Source: Sialis fuliginosa | Taxonomy: Eukaryota; Arthropoda; Insecta; Megaloptera; Sialidae | Length of the DNA: 64,000 bases | Assembly (NCBI GenBank): GCA_961205875.1 | Contig: OY540818.1 | Coordinates: forward strand, 14,420,761-14,484,760 | Direction of reading: 5' to 3' | Shown: positions 1-11,775 of the stretch, in pieces | How the letters are laid out: the number at the start of each line of letters is the position of its first letter | Numbering within the stretch: position 1 is the first letter of the stretch | Position numbers and translations under genes: made by a program | The notes under the pieces: model-generated | What the model saw: only the letters and a program-made list of their open reading frames with translations | Databases searched by the model: none | Told to the model about the DNA's origin: nothing

Positions 1-328
1 TGTTAACCAAATAAACATTCATAATTATTTATATTGTCGTAGTATTTTGTACAAAATATTCATTTTCAATTTTAGCATATTCAAGGAATGTAATATGGCA
101 ATTTAAACATATTATGGTAAAATGAATTTTTCCTGTTCGATTTTTTTTCACCAAGATTTCTTAGTTTGAAAATATGGTATTTTTTATACAAATTAGAGTA
201 CATGCTAGATAAAATGGACAAAAAAATTTGAAAATTTTCACTCGCCTGTGAAATTGTAAAGTTGTGAAACTTTTCAATGAAAACTCTTCACCTTTACATA
301 TAGTATTTTTCTATTCAATTTATCACTA

Positions 329-515
329 TAAGGGTCGATCCAGACTATCGAGCCGGTCTCGATCCAGTCAAATATTCAGTATAGTAATACTGTATCGGAG
401 CGTGATTGGACCGAGATCTGAGCGAATGTGAATGATTTCATTGTTTATTATGTATTTTTATTTGACTAGAGCGAGACCGGACCAAGATCGGTTCGATAGT
501 CTGGATCGACCTTTA
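329..515. mobile_element. Short inverted-repeat element, family GGGTCGATCCAG (copy 1)
   Basis: The ends are near-perfect inverted repeats: TAAGGGTCGATCCAGACTA on the left and its complement ending CTGGATCGACCTTTA on the right, with further inverted matches inside (GAGCCGGTCTCG against GCGAGACCGGACC). The terminal TA could be the target duplication, as in Tc1/mariner-derived elements, but this is inference. A second copy with the same ends lies at 30320-30548. No coding capacity. Confidence 0.75.
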
Positions 516-1225
516 GTAGTAATAAATTCATAAATACATATGTTCAAAATCGCATTTTTTTGGCACTTTTAGGTAAGGATATCCCAATAACCTGAGCTAA
601 TTAAGAAACTTGGAGATCATATTCGGTTTTAGCACGCCAAAAATCTATTCAGAACTTGTTGACCAATGTAATTCACTTTATTAAAATAAAATATGTACAA
701 AAATCTTATATCTATATTTGAGCTTACAGGATTACGTAACCTCACAAAACAATAAATCGTGTGTTAATATTTATGTGTTGTTATAAAATATATCGGGTAC
801 GGCGTGTAAAATGTAGAATAAAATTATTACACAGACATTATCAGCGTGTTTAAACAGTGAAACACAGAAATAAATAACATCGGATATCTAACAGAGATCT
901 CTCGCAATGGCGCGACAGCAACCGATGGAAGTGTAAAGTAATTTATGTGGTGTTTCTTAAAAACAAAGCGCAAGGATTGGTTTATATTTAGATACATAAA
1001 GAAATTGTGTTGTTTGTTGTCATATGAGTGTCCAGTGACGTGGTTGGTTGAAACGGGGTTAATTTTTAATTATAATGTACGAGATAGTGTCATTTTCTGG
1101 CGGTGGTATTTAAAAACATAATTTTGTCACGGATTCTCAAATAATAAGTCTTTCATGTACTTAGGCAATGCTGTTATTATAAAATGAGTTAATATTGTAT
1201 TGATGTTATATATTAGTATTAAATA
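516..1225. other. AT-rich DNA, no gene recognised
   Basis: No coding region or RNA gene is visible. A TTTTAG|GTAAGG arrangement at 567-578 has the form of a weak zero-length splice site but has a poorer pyrimidine tract than the one at 31996. A short, less A+T-rich patch sits at about 895-935. Confidence 0.4.
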
Positions 1226-1593
1226 TACAGGATGAGTGTAAAAAAATTTAATGTTATTTTAAGAAAAAACTTCATATAAACATATATCCAGAAATTCTTT
1301 ATGAAGGAGCTACAGCCTTCGAAATTTTGCACAAAATTAGTGTTTATTTAATATCTAGAGAACCCAAGTGGTCTAAATTATTATTCTTTGATACTGGAAA
1401 TCGAAAAAACTTATTAATAATAAACTTACTGTACCACTATGGGTTCTCTAGATATTAAATAAACACTAATTTTGTGCAAAAGTTTTGAAAGGCCGCACGA
1501 AAAATTTCTGAATATTTGTTTATATGAATTTTTTTGCTTAAAATAACATCGATCTATATAATTTTTTTTACACCAGTTGTAAATCACCCTGTA
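1226..1593. mobile_element. 368-bp foldback element with TACAGG...CCTGTA ends
   Basis: The element is one long imperfect palindrome. The left end TACAGGATGAGTGTAAAAAA pairs with a right end whose complement starts TACAGGGTGATTTACA, and the arms continue for more than 150 bases, including a near-perfect inner pair built on GGGTTCTCTAGATATTAAAT. It is flanked by TA on both sides (1224-1225 and 1594-1595), the expected target duplication of Tc1/mariner-type transposition. It is non-coding; the open frame on the minus strand through it is a by-product of the palindrome. Confidence 0.8.
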
Positions 1594-3006
1594 TAGGTTC
1601 ACAGTAAAATATATCATTCTTTTATGGTCAAAACTTAATAGCGATTATATCTTCTCCATAGCCATAGAAATAATTATAAAATATAGATTACTACATGAAC
1701 GTCTTAATTGTTAATATTAGTTATATTTGATTTGACAAGACACTATTATAGGAGGTTTAATAAGGAAACGCAAGATACAATATTTATAGTTCAGATATTA
1801 ATTGGTAAATAAATGAACCAGATGCGGTAGTTTTGACATTTTTATAATTTACTAACCATGAAGTAAGGTTAATTAACAATTTTGTTGATCACTGAATTCG
1901 ATAAAAGTCCAGGTTAATTTGAAATTTTACGTTTAATGAGTCATTCGATAAATATAACTCGTATGGTTATATATTGTTTGACTTTTATAAATTGTTTCAT
2001 TTATTATTTTATTTTTGATAATTTATTTAGGCAATTGCCTGGGTGAACTTGATTTTTTCGTAATATATACGATAGAAACAAGTTAACGGTTTGTTATATC
2101 TGAGAATTTATTTGAATTGAACTGTATGGTATGTGTTATTAGAAATCCGTTTTTAATCGTCTTATGCTCAGTTTTAATTAAGAAGTAGTTATCGTACATA
2201 TACAGCTAATTGTATTTAATTTTCTTAAAATTTCGATCTATGACGAATATCATAGATTTACGGACTACGGACATGTACGAAACAAATATGGCCGAATTAA
2301 AGTCTATACATTGTTAAAATGATAAGCAAAAGTAGAATACACTTTATTTAAAAATAAAAACGATAAATAATTTTGACAAAAACTATTGGATTATAATATC
2401 TTCATAATACTTACATTTTGTTCCGCACATCAAGGCCAACAATTAAAGAACAATAAAAATATTAAAATACGTGAATCTGTGTTATAAAATGTCGATATAA
2501 TTATATAGTTTGTACTAAACGTTTAATTATATTTACATAAACCACATGCGCGTTGTTTCTGTCGCATTCCAATAGTGTTTGATCTCTGTTTGATTGATGT
2601 ATTGACGTGGGGCAGCAGGATGTAGCCATAACTCTGGTACAGCTTCGGGCAGACCGCTTGATCACTGTAATTTTCTCATCACCTTAAATACTTACGGAAC
2701 AAAATTATTTGCAAGACAATTCTTTGATTTGGGTCATCTCAGGTTGAATACAAAAATATGTGTTTATTAGAAATTCGATATGGTTTTGTTATATTTTTGG
2801 TGCATCAAATTTGTAAAAGTATTTTTACATCAAAAGCGTTGGTGGAATTGTTAAAAAATAAATAAAAGCAATCGTGTTTTCAAATCATATATTTAAGGTT
2901 AATCCTCTATATATATAACCGTGATTATGTTTGCTTTATTGAATTTATAAAGATCCCAGCTTCAGAATAGGGGGAGAGTACGCAGTAATTTGATTAATTT
3001 ATAGTA
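1594..3006. other. AT-rich DNA, no gene recognised
   Basis: Nothing coding is visible. A less A+T-rich patch at about 2545-2680 (containing GACGTGGGGCAGCAGGATG) stands out from its surroundings and might be a conserved regulatory segment. Confidence 0.35.
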
Positions 3007-3014
3007 GTGAGAAT

Positions 3015-3844
3015 CATGGGCGTAGCCAGGGTGGGGCAGGGGGGGGCGCTTGCCCCCCCCCTAGCTTGTGGACAAAAAGTAATAAGTAAATCAGTATTAT
3101 TGTCCAAACAGGGATATTTCTAGACTTCTATGATGTCCATTGAATTTTTGAACGTAAATTTATATTTTGGATCCAGAAAATAAAATATCAAAGTTTTTTT
3201 TAATCACAATCTTTTATTTTTACATGTAAACTAAAATATCAGGGAAAATTAAAAATAAAATAAAAACACCTAAAGGCAAAGGTCGCAGTATTGGCAACAG
3301 TGAAAACTGTGTTTTGTGTTAAAATAACTACCCACAAAAGCATGGGCAAGGGGGGACACTTGCCCCTCCCCCTAGCTCGTGAAGTAAGAGTAACAAATTA
3401 ATCAGTTCATTGGCTAAATATTGACATTTTTAGATTCGAAAATTTAAATATCATTGTTTTTTTTATTGTAATCTCTTGTTAAAGCGGGTAAACTATTTTT
3501 ATCTTTTTTATACAAAAAAAAAGTTTTTTTTAAGTATATTATCAATTCAAATTAGATCGATTTTTTACATTAAATAAAAAAAACACCAAAATAGCAACGT
3601 AGAGTACATTTTTGTAGATATGCACATACATATAAATTTAATTGATTGAAAAAAATGTGGCGAAAATAAAAGAAGAAATGAAAAAAATAATGACTTTTCA
3701 TTGTTACTTTTTGCGCACCTATCTAGAGATATAATAAATAATGAAAATGTTAATTTTTTCAATACTAGGCAAAACACGCCGATCAATCGGTTTAAAAAAA
3801 AAAAAAATTGCCCCCCCCTGAACAAAATCCTGGCTACGCCCATG
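3015..3844. mobile_element. hAT-type non-autonomous element with 8-bp target duplication
   Basis: The ends form a perfect 16-bp inverted repeat, CATGGGCGTAGCCAGG (3015-3030) and its complement (3829-3844). They are flanked on both sides by the same 8 bases, GTGAGAAT (3007-3014 and 3845-3852), and an 8-bp duplication is the hallmark of hAT transposition. A poly-G/poly-C segment follows the left end. A second, diverged copy of the subterminal sequence (GGGCAAGGGGGGACACTTGC..., about 3342-3440) lies inside, so the element contains an internal partial duplication or a nested relative. The interior is AT-rich with no transposase; open frames across it on both strands have no protein-like features. 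Confidence 0.9.
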
Positions 3845-3852
3845 GTGAGAAT

Positions 3853-4224
3853 ACTTAAAAAATATAACCTGCTATTGCTGTTAGATAAAAAAATATAAGC
3901 TGCATATCAAAAACGGAAGAGTAATTTATAAATTTAAAAATTAAATCCAAATTGTAATTAGATACTTTAATACTAAGATATGTATTTTTCTGTATAATTA
4001 CATTTAATAAAACATATTATTAGCGAATCTTCCTGAAGCGGATATTCTATTTTCCCATAAAACCTCCTGAAACGTAAAACTCTAAACCACAAAAGGGGTA
4101 GTAAATAAAAACCATTTCTCTATAAACAAGGAACCCTTTTACCGGTTAAACCTCCAAAAACTAATCCTTACAAAATACAAAAAAATGATAATCCACCCAC
4201 GCACAAGACCATCGAGTATCACCA
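3853..4224. other. AT-rich DNA, no gene recognised
   Basis: No gene, RNA or repeat recognised. Confidence 0.3.
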
Positions 4225-4450
4225 ATTAAAAGAAACCACAAAGAACATTATAACATGGAGAACATTGTGATGCCACGCCTCTACACCAGGTGGCAGCCAA
4301 CCGATACTTTTGTGCGGAGACAAATGATATATTGTTCGCGTTATCTGGAGGAGATTGTGTGTGTGTATCTTTTTCCTGCACGCAATCAATAATCCCACAC
4401 CCGCCCACTAATCAATAAGCGCAGCAGCAATCCCGTAGTACGCCCTTTGT
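4225..4450. promoter_or_regulatory. Possible regulatory island with CTCF-like and homeodomain-like words
   Basis: A compact block of higher sequence complexity and lower A+T than its flanks. It contains ACACCAGGTGGCAGCC (4283-4298), which resembles the CTCF core, two ATCAATAA words (near 4386 and 4413) of the Hox/PBX type, and a TTATCT GATA-type word. There is no credible reading frame. The regulatory role is inference from composition and motif clustering only. Confidence 0.3.
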
Positions 4451-6984
4451 GCCGATTTCATTTGTCTTCTCTAACATCTTTTGTACCCATTTTGTATTTG
4501 TTTATATTTTACACAATTAAAAAGATCGCCTGTTTCCGTTTTGGGAATTTGTTTATGTATTAAACCTATTTGTAGTTTTATATATTTCATTTGTAAACTG
4601 TGCATTTAAAAAGTTTAATAGTGAATTGGAATAAAATTTAATGATAGGATATAATTTCAAATTTTTCATTTTAAGTAAGATAGTTCAATCAAAGCTGTAC
4701 AATGTACTGAAGTACTTTTTTTTGAGTAGTTTTACTTATACTTAAGCACTTTGTAGTAAACACAAGTATTTGTAAGTTATTGAACTTAAATACTTTATTT
4801 TTATTGAAAAGTAATTATACGTACCCGGGAAAAAATATTTATATCAAATTAGATTTAATTAAAAAAAGATTTATGTCGATTACCATTAATTGATTTCATC
4901 ATCCTTAAAAAAGTGTAAAGAAAAACAACTAACAGAATTAATTTCCAAATCTTTGTACCCCTTTCTAATTTAATTTGGATCTCATTTTAGGGTATTTACT
5001 TTTTTCTATATGAAAATAGAGCAAAATTTAGTTTTAATAATTTTTTGAGTCAAAACAAACTGAATTTTTTAGCTAACATATGCTTTTAGAAGTGGAGGGT
5101 TAATATTAACCTGCGTTTGTATATACCTATTATGGGTGCATACGTACTCGTGTGGGTACTTAGGTATATGCTTCTAAAAATGTACCTTGTGTAGGCCCGA
5201 GTATATACTAGCTACGAAATTCAATGCATTTTTTCTTGGGAAATTTCTAAAAAAAAACTGTTTTTTATTCTTCGCGTATGTGCGTCCCCAAAAAACACAA
5301 ATGTGGATATTTCTTACTATGGAAATTAAGGATGAAATTTTATTTCAGTTAGTTATCTCCTCACAAAATGATTTATAAATCATTTTTTTATTATATTTTA
5401 ATGACTCTTAGAAAAATTTTCAGTATTTATATATCTCTAGATTATTATTTTTATAATGTGTGTTTTTTGAGATTGTTTAAAATATAGAATGACACATGCA
5501 ATCAAGGAATCTGGATTATTGAGTAGGTACACATCACAAGTTGATATATTAATTATTATAAGTGTATTGCATTATTGAAAAATGTATACACACAAGAAAC
5601 GTTGAGCTAATATTTGTTTAAAAATTAATATACATTCCTTAAGTACTCAGAACGTCATGACGCCATCAGCACAGCCTCTTTTTAAATATATTATCCATAC
5701 TTAACCACAACCAAGCTTGTAATGTACAAATTATTTCCAAGCAATAAGAAGTATATTTTTAAGATTTATACGCAATCATCTAATAAATTAACATCTTTAT
5801 AATTATACAGAAAAGAAATTTACATTTATAAATAAAATAAATTATGTAGCAGATTTTTACTAAGAATTACACATATTTCATATTTTAAATATATAATAAC
5901 GAGTCGACAAGCTTATTTGAGAGAGGAGGAACAACATACCTATGTACTTACTAAATATACATATATATATATAAATAATGAGTATATTCTGAACATAGAT
6001 TTTATTATAATTGTATTTGAAAGACATTTAATCTTTTGAGTATATATTTGTGAGAGAGATATATAGTGATAACCTATACATTGTATAAAACAAAGCCCTT
6101 CGCTGCATCTTTCTGTTTGTCTGTGCAAGATTTTATCAGTAAATGCTGAACAGATTTCATTTTGATTTTGAGTTTTAAATAGAGTGTTTCACGAGAAATG
6201 TTTAGGTGTATAATAATACGTCTGAACCTGCTATGGTTGACCCATCAGCAAACTCCCATTCCGTCTTATATCTCAGTGAAACAATCCTACCAAAAACGAA
6301 AAACAAATGCACAAATATGTATGTCACACAATAACATTACTAAGCTGTTGGAAAATGAGCAATCCAGCCAACAAGGACTATATCAATTCATAATCATATT
6401 TTAAATTATGACCTAATACCTTCGATATTAACTTTAGTTAGAGCTGGCATCAGTCTTCTGTATGTTGTACTAGATTTAACTAGACACTTGAAAAATTTGC
6501 GTGTGTCGAATTATCTACCAGAAATTGGAAAAACATTGCTACTGTGTTCGGCTTATTTAAGAATTAATTAATGTACATACTTCGAAATAATTGAGTCAAA
6601 TTTTATTAATAAAAAGCTAATTTGAATTTTCATTTGTATAACTGCATTTATTGATAATTTTTATTGTTTTAAAAACCATATTTAAGAAAAAAAAACACTC
6701 TAACTCCCCCTCCCCCTACCCAATTTATCTGTTCTGCCGGCCTTAACTGCAGTGTGTGATGAAAAATCGATAACACAGATCCAGTTATCATTTGTTATTA
6801 AAATAAAGTCAAAAATGTACTAATTCATTAAAATGATATGTATAATATTAAATATTCCTTCCTTGCCAGTCTGTATTAAAATGACACACATATACAGACA
6901 TATTAAAGGTTTAACACAACGACATATCATTATAGGAAGTTTTTTACCTCGTCAACAAAATTAGACATAGATAAAAACAAACCG
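4451..6984. other. AT-rich DNA with weak repeat traces, no gene recognised
   Basis: A degraded element may lie at 4822-4994: its left end TACCCGGGAAAAAA matches the family at 43487-43764 and its right end reads TTTTAGGGTA. Otherwise only simple AT-rich sequence is seen, plus a pyrimidine-rich stretch and GCCGGCC word at about 6705-6750. The short open frames here look like chance. Confidence 0.35.
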
Positions 6985-7135
6985 CATCTGCGTTCCGCTC
7001 TCACCCCCGCCTGTAACACGTGACATTCATATTCCACATGCTATGACACGTTATTTATCATAATACATCAGCATCCCGTGTTTGTCTGTTGTCGCTTCAT
7101 TAGTCACACACCGTCGCGGCGCTTAGCCAGTGGTA
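6985..7135. promoter_or_regulatory. Possible regulatory island with E-box
   Basis: A less A+T-rich block containing CACGTG (7017-7022), an ATTCCA word and a closing G+C-rich run CACACCGTCGCGGCGC. No reading frame. Proposed as regulatory only because it stands out from AT-rich surroundings. Confidence 0.25.
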
Positions 7136-7397
7136 CTTAATGTTTTTTTTTAAATTTTATTTAAAGATTTATTTGTGTATGTAAATGTATGTAATATGAA
7201 ATTATTAATAATATTTAAATAATAAAAAAACATCTGCCAAGTAAATGCATAGTGCTTCCTCGTGCTAAATTCACCAAAGTTAGTTCATTGTCGAACAATT
7301 TAAATAAAAAATGATAAAGTGTTCAGATAAATTGCCTAGCATTGGTTAAACATTTAATTTTCATACAATTTTACTAAGAAATATTAGTTCGAAATTT

Positions 7398-7565
7398 TTA
7401 GGATTCATAAGAATTGTGCAACATCTACTTTTTTATAAAGATTATAAATGGAATGACTCCGTTCTAATGTAGGTTACACAAAAAGTTATGGAATTTTTTT
7501 CTGGCAATCTTAATTTCATTCTTTACATCTTTCTGAATGTAAATCATCAACTCTTATGAATCCTA
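7398..7565. repeat. Imperfect inverted repeat
   Basis: TTAGGATTCATAAGA near 7398-7412 is matched in reverse complement by TCTTATGAATCCTAA near 7552-7566, with weaker similarity inward (ACATC/GATGT). Probably a decayed foldback element. No second copy was seen in this window. Confidence 0.4.
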
Positions 7566-8139
7566 ACGGTTTTTGAAACAGAATGTTCCTTGACGCCCGG
7601 TTTATTAATTATTGCGTCATATTATAATGTCACCTTTAAAGCGACATGTGAGTTTTCTAAGAAGTTACACGATTGTCCCTGACAAATGTAAGGGTTTATT
7701 TAAAAAATATATACATAGATATAGTCATTTTATGAACCGTTATTTTTGATAGTGGTAATGTTCATATAAATACTGTTACGAGTTTCGAGATATTTAAGGT
7801 TTTATGTTGTTTGTAGTATCTTTAACAAAAAATAAATGTATGAACATCATTTAATTTTGATTTTTCCTGATTATTGAGAAACACTGGTTTGTTGAATAGG
7901 GCGTCGCTAGTACGAGTACAATGTAATCCGATTATAACCTCGTTATCTGCAAAAAAACTTTGTATTGGTATGTGTTTGTGTGTGAAACAAACTTGAGAAT
8001 ATAATTAATGAATACGGGTTAGATTCGGTGATGACTGATATATGTTTTATATTATGTGTCTACCTTCATATTTGATAAAGACTAATTAGATATTAATTAA
8101 TAATTAATGCTTTATTGAATTTAAATGTATATATGTAGG

Positions 8140-8532
8140 TACAGTCGCCTGTATTAATGGTCTAGCAGTTTGTATTCATTTTCGTTTATCATAAACTTAG
8201 TAGGATCCTCCCATTTGATTATTATAATATTTAAATCATTTCTCCATGTATCAAACAAAGACAGATATTTTGAAATTTATTTGCTAGATAAAGAACTACT
8301 CTTCGTTTATAGTATAGGTACTCATATATTTGTGCAATGAAATTATTATGTAATCTTGAATTTGAAAATTGTAAATTATGTGGCAATAAATATTTGATAT
8401 TCCGAATTTTAGTATTTAAATATATTAAACTTGATAGAAAAAGATAACCTATGATGTTTGTCTTTAAATTTGGAATCTGTTGTAAGCGATTCTAACCGTT
8501 AGGGTGCCAGACGAGTTCTGCAGGCAACTGTA
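8140..8532. mobile_element. Inverted-repeat element, family TACAGTCGCCTG (copy 1)
   Basis: The ends are TACAGTCGCCTG and CAGGCAACTGTA. The interior is nearly identical in sequence and order to 19164-19554, and a truncated third copy lies at 49289-49508. A non-autonomous DNA transposon of about 390 bp without coding capacity. A TA target duplication is possible but not certain. Confidence 0.85.
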
Positions 8533-8824
8533 CCTTTAGATTTATTATTGAAATATATAAATAAATATTATAAAAGATAACAAAAAAACAAGCGACTTAA
8601 GTCGATTTACGATTTACTGGTTGTCGTCTATAAATGTATTGTCGACTTTTGAAAATACTATATATTTACATATGTCGTTTTTATATTAAGTATAATATGT
8701 GATCCGCAGAAATATTTCAAATGATAAAAATTAAAATTGTCCATATATTACTATACTGTAAAATAAATACAATCTTCAAAATATAATACCTATAAGTCAC
8801 CCTTGCTATTTTACCTATTTCCCG

Positions 8825-9065
8825 GACCTACTTACATCTCCGGTGCGATCCTGCTTTCCTGTTTCGACTCTACACTCGCCTAGTCTACACCGTGCGCGTG
8901 TTCCTTTTACTCTATCTCCCGACGAGATTCTCCCCTTTGCAAGAGTCGTTGTCATGGTGACCGCGCCGCGTGGGCGTGTCGGATCATCATTGACATTACA
9001 ACACGCGCTCGGTCTGTATGCAGCAACAACATCGTCCCTTGTGTGTAAGCATGCGGGCTTAAAAA
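8825..9065 (+). promoter_or_regulatory. G+C-rich island, possible non-coding first exon
   Basis: A sharply bounded block with many CG dinucleotides in AT-rich surroundings. It ends with a possible 5' splice site, TTGTGT|GTAAGC, at 9045, on the same strand as the ratchet-like site at 31996 and the coding exons at 40150 and 58016. An ATG at 8954 would give 91 bases to that donor, leaving phase 1, which does not match the phase-0 exons downstream, so any exon here is more likely untranslated. An 80-codon open frame spans it but has no recognisable protein features. Promoter or exon status is inference. Confidence 0.3.
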
Positions 9066-9160
9066 ATGTTCAAGATGTTTGAGTTTCAGTAAGCCGTATT
9101 ATATAGAATTTACTCGCACTGAAATCTTTCTACAATTATTTTCAGTGAGATTGACAAAAA

Positions 9161-9465
9161 AACATCCATAAACCACGTAATGCTTTTTTCAAGATTTTTT
9201 ACACGCCTCACCCTGTCATGTAACGCCATGTAGACAATAGCCTTTGACTTCCCCCCCCCCCCCCTTCCCTACCTAATGTTACGTAACGGAGTACCTCATA
9301 TATATATTACAATAATATATATTTTTTAAGTGTATATTTTTATTTGTATTAAAGAATATTATGTAACGTTTGGATATTACCTCCCTATCCCCCATGTAAC
9401 GCCTTGTTGACAAAAGAGCGGTACTTCTCCCAAAAAGGATTAACAATAAGTGGTTTATGGATGTT
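9161..9465. mobile_element. Inverted-repeat element, ends ACATCCATAAACCAC
   Basis: AACATCCATAAACCA (9161-9175) is matched exactly in reverse complement at 9451-9465. Inside are two inverted ATGTAACGCC-type words and a run of 14 C at 9251-9264. A short non-autonomous element; no coding sequence. Confidence 0.7.
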
Positions 9466-11218
9466 TCCTTATATACAGATTAAATTAATTGATGACATAA
9501 TACAATTCGGTACCCTTATACAAATAGTTTTGGTTTGCTTTATAATAATAGAGAATATTTTACAGAAAATTTGATTAACATAATTTCAATATCTACAAAA
9601 TGTAAAGCTAGTTGCTTTAGTTCCTACTTACATATTTATACTGATCGTGAATAAGTACTGAAATGATTTGGATGAAACATTTAACAACATATTCGTTATA
9701 GCAATGTATAAATTATAATCACATTAACACAAAAAGTAATGAGAATAGTAAAAAAAATATGGCGTACAAGTCTGAGAAAATTTCGATCATATACATACAA
9801 ATATTGGGTTTACATTAATATTGAATTGAATTTCAGATAAAAATATTTAATATAAAATTTGTGGAGTTTAAACTTAGCTATTTAACAGGTTGTTTAGATT
9901 TATAAAGAGCCAAGTAAATTCTTTTCAAAAAACATCCTGTACTTTTTGTGTGCAAAATCGTGTTTAGCAGATTTTTTTTCCATCTAAAATACAAATTTAA
10001 TTTCCACAAAAATATACACCTTGTTTAGATAAATAGAAATGTGCAATAGTTAGCTTGAAGGTATTATTATTAAAACATGAAATATAAAAAGATTAATAAT
10101 GTTTTAATAAAAGTAACATTATATTTATATTAGAAATAATAATGGGTATCTTAAATACATCTTTATAATTTCATAATTATACTCAATTTCGTTTCTGCAA
10201 TATTTCCATAAATAAAAAATCATGACATATTGTACATACACATACTTGACCTATGATGTCTCAATAATTTTATAAACAATCAGACACAACTTTCTCTTTC
10301 AAATTTTTGTATCATATAAATGGAAATCCAAAGAAAAAAACTAACGCTTCTTTTAAAATTCTTAAGATATTTCATTATTAAAATAAAACTGTACAAATAA
10401 ATAAAATTTAATTATTATTTTCACACACGTATAATACTAATGAAGTGTAAAAACTTATGAAGTTTTCAAAACAAAATTTGATGTATAAAATATTGCTAGA
10501 AATGCATGACGACGCGACGAGGACGGTAGTATATGTTTGATGTTTAATAGTGATGATTTATATGATATGGTTACACCCAAAACACGTGTCGTTTTCATCC
10601 ATTTAGCTGGTTTGAATTGCAAATGTATAAATACTCACCACAAACGTTATGCGTCGCTAAATATTTTTACTAAATTCGAACACATGAATGGACTGACGAT
10701 ATCGTTTTTAGATTCTATACTGCAAAAAGAATTTAAACTAATTGATTCATATTAATAACTATTTGTAACTCTTTGGTTAGACTTTTGAATACTTCTATGT
10801 TAATACAAAATTCAAAATTTCACAATTTGGATATATCATTTTTAAAATATTTATTAATTTTCTGTATAAATAATAACACCCCTAGTTTTAACACATTACT
10901 TTTTTATTTAGGGTGAAATTGGATAAATACAAACGTTATCGCTAATATTGCATATTTTATATTATGTATTATTTTTTGCTTGGGTCGATTCACCTAAACT
11001 ATCGTAACAGGTGTACATTTATTTTTGAATTAGAGTGTATCACAATGAAAATAGAGTGGCAGTGCATTATATTTACCCCAGAGATTCGGGGCTAATTAAT
11101 GTAACAATAATTATAATAATAATTTATTTGCACATCGACTACACGTCACATATATCAAAAGTTAAACGCATAAATAAATACAGTGCAATACCATTTACTA
11201 GTGAGTTATATTCTAGAG
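9466..11218. other. AT-rich DNA, no gene recognised
   Basis: No gene or repeat recognised. A frame at 10537-10755 has no recognisable features. There is a small G+C-richer spot at about 10505-10525 (GACGACGCGACGAGGACG). Confidence 0.35.
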
Positions 11219-11673
11219 CAGTGGTTCTTAAACTTATGTGGTCTAGGGACCCTCTTTTGAACAATTATTTTTCAGGGACCCCCTTCTGAAAAACAAAGCA
11301 GGTCGTTAGATACTAATTAATTATTGGTAAATAGAAATGTAAAAGTACTTTAATTTATGCCACATATGTTTCACAAACCCTAGTTCTAAAGTATTAGGAG
11401 AAAATTAATATTTAAAAATCAACTTTGATTTTTATTTAATTGAGAAATATTGTGGGGTTTACGAATATTAAAACAAAAATCAAGAGTAAGCCCAAAATTT
11501 TGTAAATAACTAAAAAATGATTTTAAGAAGCATAGTTCAAAATCCTAAAATAATTGTAACAAATATATCGTCAAAATAAAATCAATAAATGTAATATTGT
11601 GAGTTAATATTATGAAATTTATTTTGTAAGGTCAGAGTCACCAACTGTGTTACAATAAGTTGAAGTATCACTG
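11219..11673. mobile_element. Probable hAT-derived element, degenerate
   Basis: The left end CAGTGGTTCTTAAACTTATGT is the classic hAT-type terminus, and the next bases contain GGGACC words. A right end ...ATCACTG at 11667-11673 would close it. The flanking octamers (TTCTAGAG and ATCTAAAT) match at 5 of 8 positions, so the right boundary is uncertain. No transposase remains. Confidence 0.5.
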
Positions 11674-11721
11674 ATCTAAATTCCAAAACAAATTCATAGA
11701 TAATAACACAAAATTAATACC

Positions 11722-11775
11722 TCATTTGAAAGTGCTTGCAAGCTAGCAAATTTTGTTAGATAGTCTGTAATACCG
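11722..11775. repeat. Dispersed repeat fragment, shared with 32153-32205
   Basis: GAAAGTGCTTGCAAGCTAGC and the following bases match GAAAGTGTTTGTAAGGTAGC at 32158 with a few substitutions, over about 50 bases. A related word occurs at 21230. Identity of the parent element is unknown. Confidence 0.5.

Noticed and set aside
3565-3898. Frames of 92 and 65 codons on opposite strands inside the hAT MITE
   Set aside because: Mostly translation of homopolymer runs (Phe, Lys); no transposase motif; within a non-autonomous element.
8843-9082. 79-codon + strand frame in a CG-rich island
   Set aside because: No recognised motif, and the donor-like site inside would leave a phase that does not match the downstream exons. 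Kept only as a possible untranslated exon.
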